The notes: generated by a model from the letters alone, not told the origin. A stretch of DNA of 64,000 bases from Ianthella basta (GCA_964019415.1 OZ025875.1:770001-834000); one strand, 5' to 3'; shown: positions 28,721 to 42,439, numbered from the stretch's first letter. Numbers and translations: made by a program.

Positions 28721-31700
28721 GCTAGAATGATACCACATTGTGTGTAACCACACACACGCACAGTGCTATACTGTGTAACTTACAGGAGGTAGTCTCAGTG
28801 TGTGGTGAACACATCGGTAGGCTGCTTGCTATTCCAGTTTGTGTAGTCCGGGTAGTTCCTACTGGAGTGGGAGGAATTCCTGCAGTGAAGAGTGGCAATA
28901 AGTACAGAACACATAAGCATGCACATGCACACAAAACATACATAGACAAACATATGCACACATGTATACACACAGACACCCATTTTACCTACATACCCAC
29001 GTACCAATGCATGGATGCTAGAACACACACTATACACTGCATACACTGCCACTTACCTGCTAATGGGGACATATTGGCTTCAGAGGTAGGCTCAGCTGCT
29101 GTGAGGCCCAGAGGGGGAGTTGGAGGAGTTACTGCAGTGAAGGGAACAGTAGAGGATAACCTCACATTTGTGGTGATAATGTACTGGCTGTTCCACAGAA
29201 CTGTACTAACAGAGTGGCCCTGTTTAGCTAATCTACTGTAATCCAACAGGCAGCCAAGAGTTGAAGAACAAAGAGGGTTCTTGTACAAGAACACGGAATT
29301 TAAATATCTTGCAGCACCTTGAATAATGGGTACAAATATGTACATGGTCATTAACATACTATCCCCCATGGCTTACAATTTCTACCGTAAATATTCTAAA
29401 AAATCGAAAATCTAAAGTTCGCAAACTTCCAGCAATCTTGCCTCACTCCAATCTAAAAATTTGATTTATTGGCTGTCTCTAAAGTTCAGGAAAACCTCTA
29501 ATTTCGGCAAAGACAAGGTTATCTCGCCGTTAGTTTCGCCTCCATGCTTGATGAACACGAAATGCTTCTCCAATACTGGGGTTCCATGCCTCCTTGTAGA
29601 CATGATATCTGCAAATAACGCACAATACTGTTACAAAGAAAGTGCCAGCGATGGCCATTTTCTGTACAGAGCCTTCCTAAAAATGGCGTCAGAGAACGTT
29701 CCAATTTTGCAAGAAGGCTCTAATTTTCGCAAGAAGACAGCAAAGAAGATCATATTGCCTCATAAATTTCAAAAGGTTAGATTTGAAATGCAGATAAAGT
29801 TTACGAATTTTTAGAACTAGCTGAATGCCTGCCCTACGGGCAGGTTCCCTGATTATCGCAAGCCAGTGAGTCGGTACCTTGCCAGTTTTGAATTATCTGC
29901 ACAGGTAGCAACGAAGGCTGGCTGCTATAACGACGATAGAGTTTAATTCGAATGTTTGCCGACAACGAATAAGATCTTCCGTAACCGGAAGTTCCAGAAA
30001 CCAATAATTAATAATGGCGTCTCAGCCCGTGGGAAAAAAGGAAGCGCGCTCTTCGGCTGCAGGGCAGCTAGGTGGCTGGCACCCCTCTAAGCTCGCGTCC
30101 CCCACTCCCTTAACCGGCATGGCTCGTATCAAGTACGCCAATGGCCGGTAGTGGAAGGGCCGGTCGATAATGTTAAAAATGGCGTATTGGCCCGTGGAGA
30201 ATTGACGAAGGACATCTCCCTCTTCGGCCGCAAGGCAGCTAGGCAAAGGTACCCCGCTAAGAACATGGCCCCCTAGTCCATCAACTGGCACGGAACATCT
30301 CGAGCCGATTCCAGGCAAGGCGCCGATTTTATGGCTGAACAAACATACATAAAAATCCTAGATCCCGTGAATTATAGTAAGATACTTACAGTATACCCTT
30401 TGGATATCTGCTATACTGTATAACGTTTAACTTTCGCAAAGTTAAACTTTCACGGTTTGCTAGTTTTTGCAATTTTTGCGTTTTTACTCTCCTGGTTGCA
30501 GTGACTCAGTCTCGTTAGCTAACATCTTGGGTTAGTTTTTGTGGAATGAAACTTTGCGGATAGCTGCTGATCTGTGAAAACTGTGAAAGTTTAACCCCGC
30601 AAAAGATAAAGCATATACAGTAGCTAAATGCATTGGTTAAACTTGAACTACCTTGGGCTTGCTCATAAGCTCTGCACTGAAACTCCATCTCTGGGTCCAT
30701 GCCACTGATGTGCAGTTCCACCCATGTACATTGTCCAGTCCTCCTCAGTTCCTTGTTGTACATGACAACAAATTTTATGGTTGGCGGGTATGAGCAGTTC
30801 TTAACCGCCATTTCCAGTCGTTCATCAGAAGTAATACGGATGCAATTGTACTGCACTTGATTGGACAACAACTACAGGGAAACCAATTGCGCAAACGGGT
30901 ATGAACCAATGAAGAAGGTGAAATACAAGGCGGTGAGCACCAATACATAGTTAAATATCCACACAGTAGACATACATCCCTTGCAGGCATCGAGGTACGT
31001 ATGGTTATACACAACACTGTGCTCAAAATCTGCACAAGGTGCCTAACTCATGGCTCAGCAGTTTGACATCAGTTCAGCAAATAGAGCTTTAGCACGCCAT
31101 TTCGTCTGGAACATCCTGTATGTAAGACATGTTCACGAAGCAAACAGAAGCTATATGTACATACCTCTGACGGTCCTCTGATGGCAGCCTGCCAGCCGTT
31201 GCTGCGTTTGATCTTCAGTGTGGCAGTGATTCTGTCTGACTTGAATTGAAATGAAGCTGATCTTTCCACCTTCCACCCAAATCTGTGCTCCTGCAAAATC
31301 TGTATGATAGAAATGCACAGATGTCAATGTAAAGCCATCCTACTGCAAAAAACACTACATGTTTGTGTATTCACAACTGCTGTACATATAACACAACATT
31401 CTTTGCATGATGTACCTGTGGCCAAAGGGGAGATGCATACGTCACTGCAATGTCGTTGGTCACGACACACTCTGGTTGAGTGTCTTCTTCCTTTTCCAGG
31501 CAAATTGCTTGGTAATTCAGTGTGGCACCTTCCTTGAGGACTTCAGCAAACAGACTGCAGTGTCCACTAATTACCAATTCTCCATAGTTGGAGCTGTCTG
31601 AGAATTTCCCTCCACCGAGCAGCTCAAACTGGTATGTCTTCCCTTCTAGTGAGTGCGGAGCAATAGCAAAGGATAGGCCATCCTTGACGTTGTTATTTCC

Positions 31701-34700
31701 ACCGTACCAGTTAGGAAGGTGGAGTGTGAGGGGCTGGGTAACACGTTGTCCATCATAGTAGATGTACACAACCAAGCTACCGAACTGGTAGCCCTCCGGC
31801 AGTGCAAAGGGACCATCAAGCATGACGGCATAGTGTATTTCCACATTGTCATATGTGTTAACAGAATAAGGAGGTACATCCACGAAGATGGCGTCTGCTT
31901 CCTTTGCTAACTCGCTACTCAGTGGTTGCAGGTACAAGATACCACCTTTGGCTGTAATTTGTACGGTCTGGACACCAAATGGGACCCAACAGCGGTCCCT
32001 CAGAACAGTTTCATGTCCTGTAACAGACAACACGCAATGTAATCACATAAGCAGTACAGATGGTGGTACATCTACTGAATTCAGAAACACAACAGTCAAT
32101 TCACCGATTGATTCAGAATGTCTGGTGTGCATATATCCTCTCTCTAGAGGATAAGACCCACTCCTTGCCTGCTGACTGGAGACCTGGGGAGAGTTGAAGG
32201 GACAATGAGCATGTTGCATTTCACAACAGCTGCACTTTCTTGTGTCTCTTACCTTGGGTCTGGACTCAGGAGGGTATTCACTGAAGTACTCCAGTGAGGA
32301 TGTAAACTGGGATTCTGAATAACAGAGGGCAAGAGGTAAGTAACACAATGCAATATCACAGAGGAGCTCAAGTTGTTTGATCAGATATTCACACATGCAT
32401 CAACTTTGAGCAAATAGCAACAGAATCCATCAGGGTGTTTGGGTTTTTCAGCCTTGTTGGCAATTGTATTGCATGCAGCTGATGAGGCCTACACAGCTGA
32501 AACATCCTGCAATTGGTTGATAGATTCCACTATTACATACCATCTCGTTGCCTGATACAGCACTCAGCTTCGTCTCATGCTGTATGGGTATCTCTACCTT
32601 GCCCTGAGTGCCATAAATCCCAAAAGCGACTCCTAACCAACTTTACTAAATACATGTATATAGCTAGCAACATTAACAATAGTGGCATGTAGTTGATTCA
32701 CTTACTGTTTTGTATCTCCTTCAGGCACAGCGCCACATGGAGTGTTGGCTGCCATCCTCCAAACAGCTCCTGCAGACTCACTATACTATAGTTAACAGAC
32801 CCAGATCCACTAGCAATTGGCAGAGAATAGACATACTCATTACCAGCTTCAATTGAACGAACAATGCTGGCTACTGGATATCGGGTAGCAGGAGGATATG
32901 GTTCCGCTTCATCCAAACTGATAGGAGTGTAGGGATGGATGATGTAGGGTGTGGCCTTAATTGCCGGTGACAGCTTAACAATGGTACCAAAAATGCATTG
33001 TGTGACACTAGAGATGTATAGATACAGTTTGCCTGGTCCCTCCCTGCTTCGTCCGATAACCTGGACTACACTACAATCACTAATCTGGACTGCTACATCC
33101 ACACCTGTGGTGGACCTCCAGGAAATACCATTCCTCCAAACATTGCAGCAGTGCTTCCTCACACTGGGTGGCAAGTCCTTTTCAATGAAGACGTGAGTGG
33201 CTGCAATACCAAGTATGATCCCTTGGAGGAGATGGGCAAGGATGATATGCTTATCATCAGTCTTCAGTTGCCAGCATGCCCAATGGAGACACTGTGGGTC
33301 TGGTGTAAAGACCTCAGGAGCTTCGGCTGATACCAGGGCTGGGAAATACAGCCATCCTCCAACTTCATCCTTGTCGGTCAATGAAAATATTTCTTCCTGT
33401 AGAAGCAAAGGATCAACTCTGATGCAGAACTCAAGAGTGATTAGGACCTCTTGGATCATCTTTGGATCCAGTTTTGGAAACAACTCAGACAGGTGAGTGC
33501 AGTGGAGGAGGCCAAACTGGTTGACCCTGTCTTGATCTGGGGAGAATAGTGTGCCATAGACATCGTGCAGAATGGTTTCAAGATCTAAAATCAGCCAGCT
33601 TTGGGAGGGATCTTGCTTGTTGTGGAGGAAGAGGATGCACCCAGCTGCAGAGAGAACCTGACACACTTCCTCAGGTGGAGGTAAGTTAGTGGGAAGGTTC
33701 TGTGCATTGTCCTGCAGCCACACTCTAAATGTAGTCAGCTGTATAGATTGTTCAGAGAATGATTTCTGTAGTTGTGCCACGACCCAGTCAATGTTATAAG
33801 GTAAGGCAGTTGAGGTTGATCGAGTTGACTGGGTCTGTTGAAGGTAACTACGCAGTCCTTTGATGCCTGCACTTTCAGGTTCACGACAATCAAGAAGGAA
33901 GTATTTTGGTACTTTGAGGGAAGGAAATTCTTTCTGCACCAAATCAATACATCCTTTCAGCTTCTGCTCTGCCATCTTCTTTGACTTGACCTTGTCCAGG
34001 AAGCTGCCAACCAGAATCACTTCAGGAGTGGATGGGGAAGATGCCAAGGCTATAGGCTGCAGCCAGCGAATGAGTTGTTGTTTGATGACATCTTGTTCTT
34101 CAGTTGCTTTCACTAACAGGAGCAGGCTTAGAGGCACTCCTAACTTGTTCAGCATGGCCTTCAGGAAGGGCTGATGAGGGCCATGGTAGTCAGACTGACC
34201 TGCAAAGTCATAGAACAATACCTTCCCATACTTTGTACTGGAGAATGGGACTGCCTCAATGCCAGCTGTTCGTTGCTTGATATCATCCACTTGTACAAAC
34301 TTGTAAAAAAAGCTCTGTAAATGTGTTCTACTCTCACTTTGCAGAGCTTTTACAAGTGTACTCTTGCCATGCTCAGAATTGCCAATGACTACAATAACAC
34401 GCTTGGGTAATAAGGAAGACGATACTTGTTGCACAGCAGCCCTAAACTGGTGCAAATAGATGTGTAATGGCGTTCTTAAGTATTTGTTTTCTGCTCGCAC
34501 ATTCGCTCCAGCTTCCACAAGATAAGTACCACATTTGATGTGGTCGTACCAGGCGGCATAGTGCAGTGCAGTCATTCCAGTGCCAGACAATGTCCTCATT
34601 TCCATTATTGTTCCAATTAATGGCATACCAATAATGATATTCACTAGTAGTATTGGCCTAAGATATACCAGACCCATCTTGTCTGTCACTTGGATTGCAT

Positions 34701-36141
34701 TTGTGACTATCCCTACAACTGCAATAGGAAGTGTTCCCGCCCCTGCCCCTGCTCCTGTTGCTGCTGCTGCTGCTGCCGTTGCCACTGCCCCTGCTGCAGC
34801 CCCAGCCACTACCGCTGCCACTGTCACTGTCTCAGCTGTTGCCAATTCCACTGCCATTCCCAGTGTCACTGATATTGTCATTATGATTGGTAATGCCTTA
34901 TTAAGTATTACCAATGATTCTGTCTCTGACCATGTCCAAAACCATGCCGCTATACCTGTGCCTGCCCCTGCCACTGCCACTACCACTGTCACTGCCATTG
35001 CCCCTGCCACTGTCCCTACCAGTGCCCCTACCCCTGCCACTGTCATTGCTAATGCCATTGTGACTATCACTACCTTTATTAGTACTGTTGCCAGTAACTC
35101 TTCCCCCATCCTTGTCCAAATCCATGCCACTGTCCCTGTTACTGCCACTGCCACTGCTATTAAATCTGCCTGTGCTGATGTTCCTACCTCTGCCCATACC
35201 AGTATGGCTTCTATCAAAATTCCCACAATTGCCACAACCTTTATCCATGTTTTCATCCTCAGTATCTTGAATGGTTCATTAAAGTAAGCAACAGCTATTG
35301 TGAGTATCCAGTAGCATACAATTTGCACCCAAACATTGGGCACCATCAGTAACAGGGCAGTCAAAACTGCCCAAACCACCAAAGCTGGCCATGCTCTAAC
35401 CATCTTGGTAATGAATCCAAACCAGCCAACAAAGCACCATTCACTCCACAGGTCTACCTTACACCCTGCAAGAATGAGCTCCTTGACGACATCATCATGG
35501 CCTCCAATACTTGCCATCATCAGTGGAGTGTGACCTCTGTGAAAGTGGTCCACATCACAGCCTGCTCTGATAACCGACTTCACCATGCTCAAGTCACCTC
35601 CAACACACGCATACCACAGGACGTGGTTTTGTTGTTCTCTGGACAGCTCCTCAACATCAGTCACCAGGTGACGAACCAGAGCATAACTTGCAGCTAGACA
35701 AATAGCTGTTTTACCTTTCTTGTCTTTCACTGCAGTGTCTGCCCCTGCCTGCATCAACACACCTACAACAAAGCAATGCCCTTCTTCTACAGCCAACATT
35801 AAGGCTGTCTTGCCATTCTTATCCTGCTCATTAATGTTGCTCACACTCTCAATAAGGAGCTTCATAACCTTCTGGTAGCCATAGTAACATGCCAAATGCA
35901 GAGCAGTGCGGCCATTTAAATTCCTAATTTCTAAGTCTGCATCTGCCCTAACTAGCTCTTTCACAATCTTGAGATGGCCACCAGAAACTGCCAGCATTAA
36001 CGGTGTCTGCCCCAAGGAATCTTGCTCATTCATGTTGTACCCATTTTGAATACATGTCCTCACTCTTACCAACTTGCCACTTTCACATGCTTCATGAAGT
36101 GGAAAAGACTTATCAGCCATGTTCATCCACAAGGTCTGCAC
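27471..36141 (-). CDS. ROCO gene C with ZU5-like module and CARD, Death domain lost
   Basis: The large exon 36141-32706 encodes about seven ankyrin repeats, membrane helices, a less regular Ala/Val segment, an ankyrin unit, Roc ([31 protein letters not shown]) and COR. Then come 32318-32257, other small exons, 32021-31416 (beta-rich ZU5-like: [40 protein letters not shown]), 31299-31165, 30871-30652, Pro/Thr linkers near 29138-29057 and 28880-28784, the CARD exon 28433-28152 (282 bp, as in A and B) and a likely last exon 27529-27471 ([22 protein letters not shown]). The ZU5-plus-CARD ending recalls the FIIND-CARD of NLRP1/CARD8, but no H-F-S cleavage motif was seen. Exon joins between 32257 and 32021 and after 31165 are not fully resolved. 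An upstream exon (36580-36411) encodes a hydrophobic helix, SWLVLLIVSALILILATA. Confidence 0.7.
28072..28147. repeat. (CA)n microsatellite directly after the CARD donor of gene C
   Basis: Same GTAAG(TG)n arrangement on the coding strand as in genes A and B. Confidence 0.9.
28500..28718. repeat. Two (CA)n arrays with a duplicated flank
   Basis: CA tracts at 28515-28575 and 28659-28718 are separated by unique sequence. Each ends '...cacactgg(t/c)t(t/a)gaa' followed by 'accacac', indicating a local duplication of the array. Confidence 0.8.
29385..29830. mobile_element. Possible MITE in a gene C intron
   Basis: Begins 'accgtaaatattctaaaaaat' and ends with a loosely inverted 'aatttttagaactagc'. 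Rich in 'ttcgcaa' words. No coding capacity recognised. Confidence 0.35.
30012..30310. repeat. Two diverged tandem copies of a ~160-bp SINE-like unit
   Basis: Copies share 'aatggcgt', 'ggcccgtgg', 'ctcttcggc' and 'ggcagctagg' in the same order (30012-30130 and 30175-30305). GC-rich, unlike the flanks. Origin unknown. Confidence 0.5.
30413..30622. mobile_element. MITE family 2, copy 1
   Basis: Inverted ends 'tactgtataacgtttaactt' and 'ataaagcatatacagta' enclose AT-rich sequence. Related copies are at 44.96 and 50.5 kb. Confidence 0.6.
34720..35240. repeat. Degenerate hexanucleotide coding repeat, gene C
   Basis: GCCACT/GCCCCT-type units, more diverged than in B, in frame on the minus strand within the large exon. 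Encodes an Ala/Val/Thr/Gly hydrophobic stretch. Confidence 0.8.
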
Positions 36142-36696
36142 ATGTGATCACTACAATGGATAACAAGACAAACACAGAATACCTATCCATGTACTACATA
36201 TAATATAAAGAATAATCTATACCACTCATTCATTATTCAGTTACCCACATTCCTAAAGACCACGTTTTACAGCCACAGACAGGTTTACATGTGCCAAGAT
36301 ACTTTACCTATGTGTGGGGTCCTGCCACACAGTAAGTATACACACACAGGCATACACATGCATGCATGCACATGTGTTCACACACACAGGCACACACACA
36401 CGCACCTCACTTGTACAATGTAGTTCTGCAATATCTCTTGTGGCGGTAGCCAAGATCAAAATTAGGGCAGACACAATCAGTAGCACCAGCCAACTTGCAT
36501 ACAAGGGCTGAAGAATTGTCACCTTTGATAACACACCCGTGGCACCTGTGTGGGCATTGTATAGAAAAGGGTAACCAAAATCATTCCACTCTTTGAACAC
36601 TTGTGGATGTCTAAACCATGTCCTTTGGCACAGTTATGAGAATGGTGCTAATGGTATAGACTATATACTTTACATTCTAAAAGTACTTACTGTGGC

Positions 36697-36995
36697 TGTA
36701 GTGACTGAGTAGTTAGTAGTCACTGCTGTTGATTGCTGGTTATTATTATTATTATTATATTTATTATGCCATTATTATGGTTGTGTTCTGTAGTGCAATG
36801 CATTAGTGATTATTATTCTTACGTGTGTTGTACTATTATTGGTATCTGCATGGTTACATAGTTGTACACGGTTTGTATTGTGCCTTTGTTCTATTGTTCA
36901 TTGATTGTCTTGCTGAGCGGATCGCTGTGACAAGTGCAGTGCATGAGCGTGGCCCGACTGACTGTTCCTGAAGTGTAAGAGCGTGCAGAACATCA
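36697..36995 (+). repeat. 5' LTR of the Gypsy element
   Basis: Begins TGTAGTGACTG and ends CATCACA. Carries an extra ATT-rich stretch compared with the 3' LTR. Confidence 0.85.
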
Positions 36996-39900
36996 CATTT
37001 GGTGACGAAGGAAAGTCCGACGCAGGAGAGATGACCACACACGGCCAGATCAGCGAGTTCCATGAAGTCCCGGAGGAATGGACCTCATACGTGGAATGCC
37101 TGGAGTGTTACTTCTTGGCCAACGATGTGGCCGACGCAGGGAAGCAACGCGCGATCCTGCTGAGTTGCTGTGGCGCCTCCACGTACAGTTTGATCCGGAG
37201 TCTGGCCGCGCCAAGCAAGCCCACAGCTGTCGCATACAAGGACTTGGTAGACAAAGACACTACGTACTATGCTCCCAGAAGATCCAAGATTGTCTCGCGA
37301 TTCAAGTTTAACTCACGCTCACAACAGCCCGGTGAGTCTATCGCAACGCATGTGTCTGAGTTACGGAAACTTTCTGAATTTTGTGAATATGGTGCTACAT
37401 TAGATGATACGCTATGTGACCGACTTGTGTGTGGCCTTGCTGAACGACGGGTTCAGCAGCGCCTCTTCGCTGAAGGGGATCTCACATTTGACAAAGCCCT
37501 GAAGATCGCCCAGGCCACGGAACTGGCAGAACGAGATGCCAGGGACCTCCAGCAAACCGGTGCACACAGCAATGTGCCAGTTCACAGAGTAGCCCAGCCA
37601 CCAATGACTGCTAGACAGGACAAAGGCGGTAAACTTTGCCACCATTGTGGAGGGAGTCACGACCCATCCCAGTGCCGCTTCAGAGATGCGCAGTGTCGCG
37701 CTTGTGGAAAGAAGGGCCACATTAAGCGGGCATGCAGAAGCCAGAGCAAGGTCCCCAGTGCTACCGATGGTGAGCTACCTCAGAGGCAAGCTGTCCACCT
37801 AGCCAAAGAGGACACTATCACTGCACCACCAGAGCCGCAGGAGTACATGTTGTACCCACTCCACGATCTAGCCACACAACCCCTGAAGACCACGGTGGAG
37901 GTGGAGGACCAGGAGCTCATCATGGAAGTAGACACTGGTGCCTCAGTCACCGTCATCAGTGAGGCCACGCTGGGAAGCATCTGGCCAACACAACCTGCCC
38001 CACCACTCCAACCAACTGACGTGAAACTGGGAACATACACCGGGGAGGCAATCCCAGTGGTTGGAAGGTTGATGGTCAAGGTGCGATACCAGGGCCAAGA
38101 GGAGCAACTTCCCCTCGTTGTCGTTGCTGGAGATGGGCCTAGCCTGTTGGGTAGAGACTGGCTTGCTAAGCTGAAGCTGGAATGGAAGCACATGTTCAGC
38201 GTGCATGCCCAGGAGAGTCTGCAGGATGTCTTGGAACGACACAACACGGTGTTCAAGCCAGAGTTGGGGAGGATCGAAGGAGTTGAAGCAAAGCTCCACA
38301 TCAACCCTGAGGCCCAACCACGCTTCTACAAGCCGAGATCAGTACCATACACTCTTCGCCAGAAAGTGGAACAGGAGCTGGACAGACTGGAGGAAGCCAG
38401 AGTCATTGTCCCCACCCAGCACTCGGACTGGGCAGCCCTATTGTACCTGTTGTGAAGACTAATGGCTCAGTGAGGATTTGCAGAGACTATAAACTGACAG
38501 CCAACACGGCAACAAAGACTGAGTCCTACCCTTTACCCAGAATTGAAGATTTGTTTGCATCCCTTGCCGAAGGTAAGGTGTTCTCCAAGCTTGACCTGTC
38601 CCGTGCTTACTTGCAGCTGCCACTGGCAGAAGAATCACAACCCCTACTGACAGTCAACACCCACAAGGGGCTCTACCGTTACTTGAGGCTCCCTTTTGGA
38701 GTTTCTTCAGCACCAGCCATCTTCCAGCGTACCATGGAGACCTTACTACAAGGCCTGCAACATGTATGTGTGTACCTTGATGACATCCTCATCACCGGTC
38801 GTTCTCAGCAGGAGCACCTGAAGAACCTGGAGGAGGTCTTGCAGCGGTTGGAAGAGGCTAGAATGCGACTGAAGCAGGAGAAGTGTACCTTCCTCATGCC
38901 CGAAGTGGAGTACCTGGGGCACAAGATCTGCCCAGGGGGCCTGCAGCCAACTGAGTCCAAGGTGCGTGCTGTAGCAGATGCCCCAGAGCCGAAGAGAGTG
39001 ACAGAATTGAGATAATTCCTGGGTCTAGTGAACTATTATGGCAAGATCTTACCCAACCTCGCCTCCACTGCAGCACCCTTGTATGACCTGCTCAAGAAGA
39101 ATGCCTGCTGGACATGGGGCAAGACCCAAAAGGCAGCATTCAAGGGGGTGAAGGAGTTGCTACAATCGTCTGACCTGCTAGTCCACTTTGACCCGGAGGA
39201 ACAGCTCATCTTGGCATGTGATGCCTCGCCCTATGGACTAGGAGCCGTGTTATCCCATCGCATGCAAGATGGCTCTGAAAGGCCAATAGCTTTTGCATCC
39301 TGTACCCTTGCTCCAGCGGAGAAGAAGTACTCACAGCTTGACAAGGAAGCATTGTCCATCATCTTCGAAGTCAAGAGATTCCACCAGTACTTGTACGGCC
39401 AGCAGTTCATCATCCACTCAGACCATAAGCCACTCATGTACATCTTCGATGAGTCAAAGGCAGTGCTGCTCATGGCATCTGCAAGGGTCCAGCGATGGGC
39501 TCTCACTCTCAGTGCCTACACTTACACCATCCAGTACAAGGCCGGGAAGGATCATGCCAATGCTGATGGCCTCATTCGACTTCCCCTGGAGGATGCCCAA
39601 CTGAAGTGCCAAGACCAGCTGAGACAATTCTCCTTATGGATCATCTTGCAGCTTCACCAGTGTCGGCTAGCCACATCTGACAACAGACAGACCATGACCC
39701 TACCCTGTCAAAGGTTAGGAGTTTCATCCAGCATCGTTGGCCTGATGTATTACCAGATACCAGTGACATGCAACCATACCATCGCCGGAGACTTGACTTG
39801 AGCATTGAAGATGGCTGCCTGTTAAGGAGAAGCAGAGTGGTGGTGCCTCCCAAATTGCGCAGTAGAGTGGTAGACAAACTACACGAAGGCCATCCAGGCA

Positions 39901-40965
39901 TTGCCAAGATGAAGTCACTTGCCCGACAATATGTGTGGTGGCCGGGCCTGGATAGAGATCTAGAAGAGAGGGTGAAGCAATGCACCCCATGTCAGGAATG
40001 CCATAAGAATCCACCAGCGACACCACTCCACCCGTGGGAATGGCCAGAGCAACCGTGGAGGAGAATGCATGCAGATTACACTGGCCCTTACCTAGGACAC
40101 ATGTTCCTAATACTCATTGATGCACATTCCAAGTGGATGGAGGTACACATGACGAGGTCATCCACATCACTCGTGACCATTGAGAAAATGAGAAGCACCT
40201 TTGCGACATTAGGGCTACCATAACAGCTGGTAACTGACAATGGCCCTAGCTTCACCAGTGGGGAGTTTCACCAGTTCATGAGGAACAATGGAGTACACCA
40301 CTTCACGACATCCCCCTACCATCCATCATCAAATGGATTAGCCGAGGGGGCTGTCCAAACATTTAAGTCAGGTATGAAGAAGCTGACTGAAGGAACCCTG
40401 GAGACCCGGTTGACTCGGTTCCTATTCCACTATCGGACCACACCCCATGCCACAACAGGTCAGTGCCCAGCAGAGCTGATGCTAGGACGACAGCTCAGGA
40501 CACGCCTGGACCTGCTCAAGCCAAACATTGGTAAAAGAGTAAGAGCACACCAGGAGCAGCAGAAGAGAGCACACCAGGAGCAGCAGAAGAGAGCACACGA
40601 TGCTCATTCAAAACCACGAGAGCCTGGGGTGCAGGTCTACGCCAAGAACTTTGGTCAAGGACCTCCATGGCTACCTGGGGTCATCCAGGATTTGAAGGGT
40701 CCTGTGTCTTACACCATTGAGCTCCAAGATGGTCGTGTTGTTCAACGACACGTGGATCACGTGAGAGCTCGCACAGCTACAGTCCAACCGTCAGTTGAGA
40801 TGAATGACTATCCCATCATCAAGACACCATCTCAGAACCCTGAATTACCACCGACTGATCCGCCACCTGCCGCAGCGGGGCAGAGTCTTTGTCGTTCCTT
40901 CTGCTCCCACAAGTCACCAGAGCGTTATGGTGTGACTGTGAGACATTGACTAATGGGGGAGGAGA

Positions 40966-41227
40966 TGTAGTGACTGAGTAGTTATTATTATTATTATGCC
41001 ATTATTATGGTTGTGTTCTGTAATGCAATGCATTAGTGATTATTATTCTTACGTGTGTTGTACTATTATTGGTATCTGCATGGTTACGTAGTTGTACACG
41101 GTTTGTATTGTGCCTTTGTTCTATTGTTCATTGATTGTCTTGCTGAGCGGATCGCTGTGACAAGTGCGGTGCATGAGCGTAGCCCGACCGACTGTTCCTG
41201 AAGTGTAAGAGCGTACAGAACATCACA
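40966..41227 (+). repeat. 3' LTR of the Gypsy element
   Basis: Begins TGTAGTGACTG directly after a G/A-rich tract and ends CATCACA. Confidence 0.85.
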
Positions 41228-41696
41228 CTTTCTGCCAGCTGTTAAGGATCTTCTGAAGACTGGACCAATTGTTCTACTTCTGGATGGCCACCATTCCCAC
41301 TTAAGTATTGCCTTTCTCGAACTGGCAAAGGAATCCAATGTACACCCCTTCTGCTTGCCATCACACATCAGTCATTTCCTGCAACCACTGGATGTGGCAG
41401 TATATGGCCCCCTTAATGCCAATGCTGTCCTCCCATACAAGATGGCCACTGCTCTGCCCTTCACAGAAAGCAGTGAGGCATTGCCTAATCCATCCAAGCC
41501 AGAGACACCATTGAAGAAAGAATTGAGACACTTTTTCGCAGATCATCTGAAACCAAAGGAGAAAGCACCTAAGGCTAAAAGGAGACGTGTAGACATTCAT
41601 GCCACTGGAGATGTCCTGACCAATGATAGTGTTCTTCGTCTTTTGAAGGAAGCCGAGGCAGAAGAGCAAGAAGAAAGTGATGGAACCCGTCAGTGA
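41228..41696 (+). pseudogene. pogo/jerky-type DDE transposase, C-terminal fragment
   Basis: Plus-strand frame directly after the LTR contains VLLLDGHHSHLS, NVHPFCLPSHISHFLQPLDV and VYGPLN, the DDE-1 superfamily core seen in Tigger/pogo transposases. A basic and acidic tail ends at a stop near 41695. The N-terminal half, including the first catalytic Asp, is not upstream of the Gypsy element, so this is a truncated relic. Confidence 0.85.
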
Positions 41697-41739
41697 TGAC
41701 TTTGAAGATAAAGATGTCGATCACTGCACAGTACAGGTA

Positions 41740-42300
41740 AGACACGCACGCACGCACGCACACACACACTCTTGAAATCTTGAAATCTGCCCACAGCGCG
41801 AAGTGCTGTGATGGCAGGGCCCTGGGCAAGCCTGGGCCAGCAGCAGGGGAACGTCCTGGGTGACACAACCCCCTGCCACTATCTAGCGCATAGAAGATGG
41901 CACTCCCCATGGATTGCGAGTCCAAAGGCGAGTCAGAGAAACCACCACCAGAATCTGGACTACTCCTCACGAAACGGTGGTGGCTGCAGACCCTGGATTC
42001 AGCGGCTAACGGGCACCAAAAAGCCGTCAGGCTATAGATATGGCACCCGCTCGACTGGTCGCCACGCGTAGCCTCGATGGCCGACATGAGTTCCAGTCAA
42101 AAGTCACTCCAGACGAATCCAGGGGGTGTGGTGGAAGGGGTGGATAAAAGGAAGCGGAGCCTGTGCCGCGGGCTTGATGGTTTCGAGTTGTCTTCCGCGC
42201 GAACACGTGGCTAACCGCCGCCATTTTGGTGACGCCACCCCACACCGCGCACACACACACACATTATCTACTTACTTTCTTCGATTGTTAGGACACAGCT
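41740..42300. other. GC-richer unassigned stretch
   Basis: A marked change in base composition from its surroundings. It contains 'gggccctgggcaagcctggg' and open but unrecognised frames on both strands. Possibly a repeat or retroelement 5' region. No family named. Confidence 0.3.
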
Positions 42301-42439
42301 CAAAGTCGCAGCCAAGACGGACAGTGTACGATCTACAGGGGATACAGGTAAACAGTCATAGTCAGGTAGCACGCACTAGGGTATCGCACATGGCTTCATT
42401 TCCTCACAGCACAGTATAGCTAGCAACTACTAGAGGCTC

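Larger units (their letters stand above)
36697..41227 (+). mobile_element. Ty3/Gypsy LTR retrotransposon, broken
   Basis: A fossil of about 4.5 kb with LTRs at 36697-36995 and 40966-41227, which differ at only a handful of sites by eye plus one length difference near the start. It therefore looks fairly young. A purine-rich tract precedes the 3' LTR. Parts in order: a gag-like segment with CCHC knuckles, an aspartic protease, reverse transcriptase, RNase H and integrase, which is the Ty3/Gypsy order. The coding region is broken in about four places. No matching target duplication is seen at the two outer edges. Confidence 0.9.

Noticed and set aside
42087-42212. Small basic plus-strand frame MSSSQKSLQTNPGG...
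   Set aside because: No recognised domain, partner exon or homologue by eye. Lies in unassigned GC-rich sequence.
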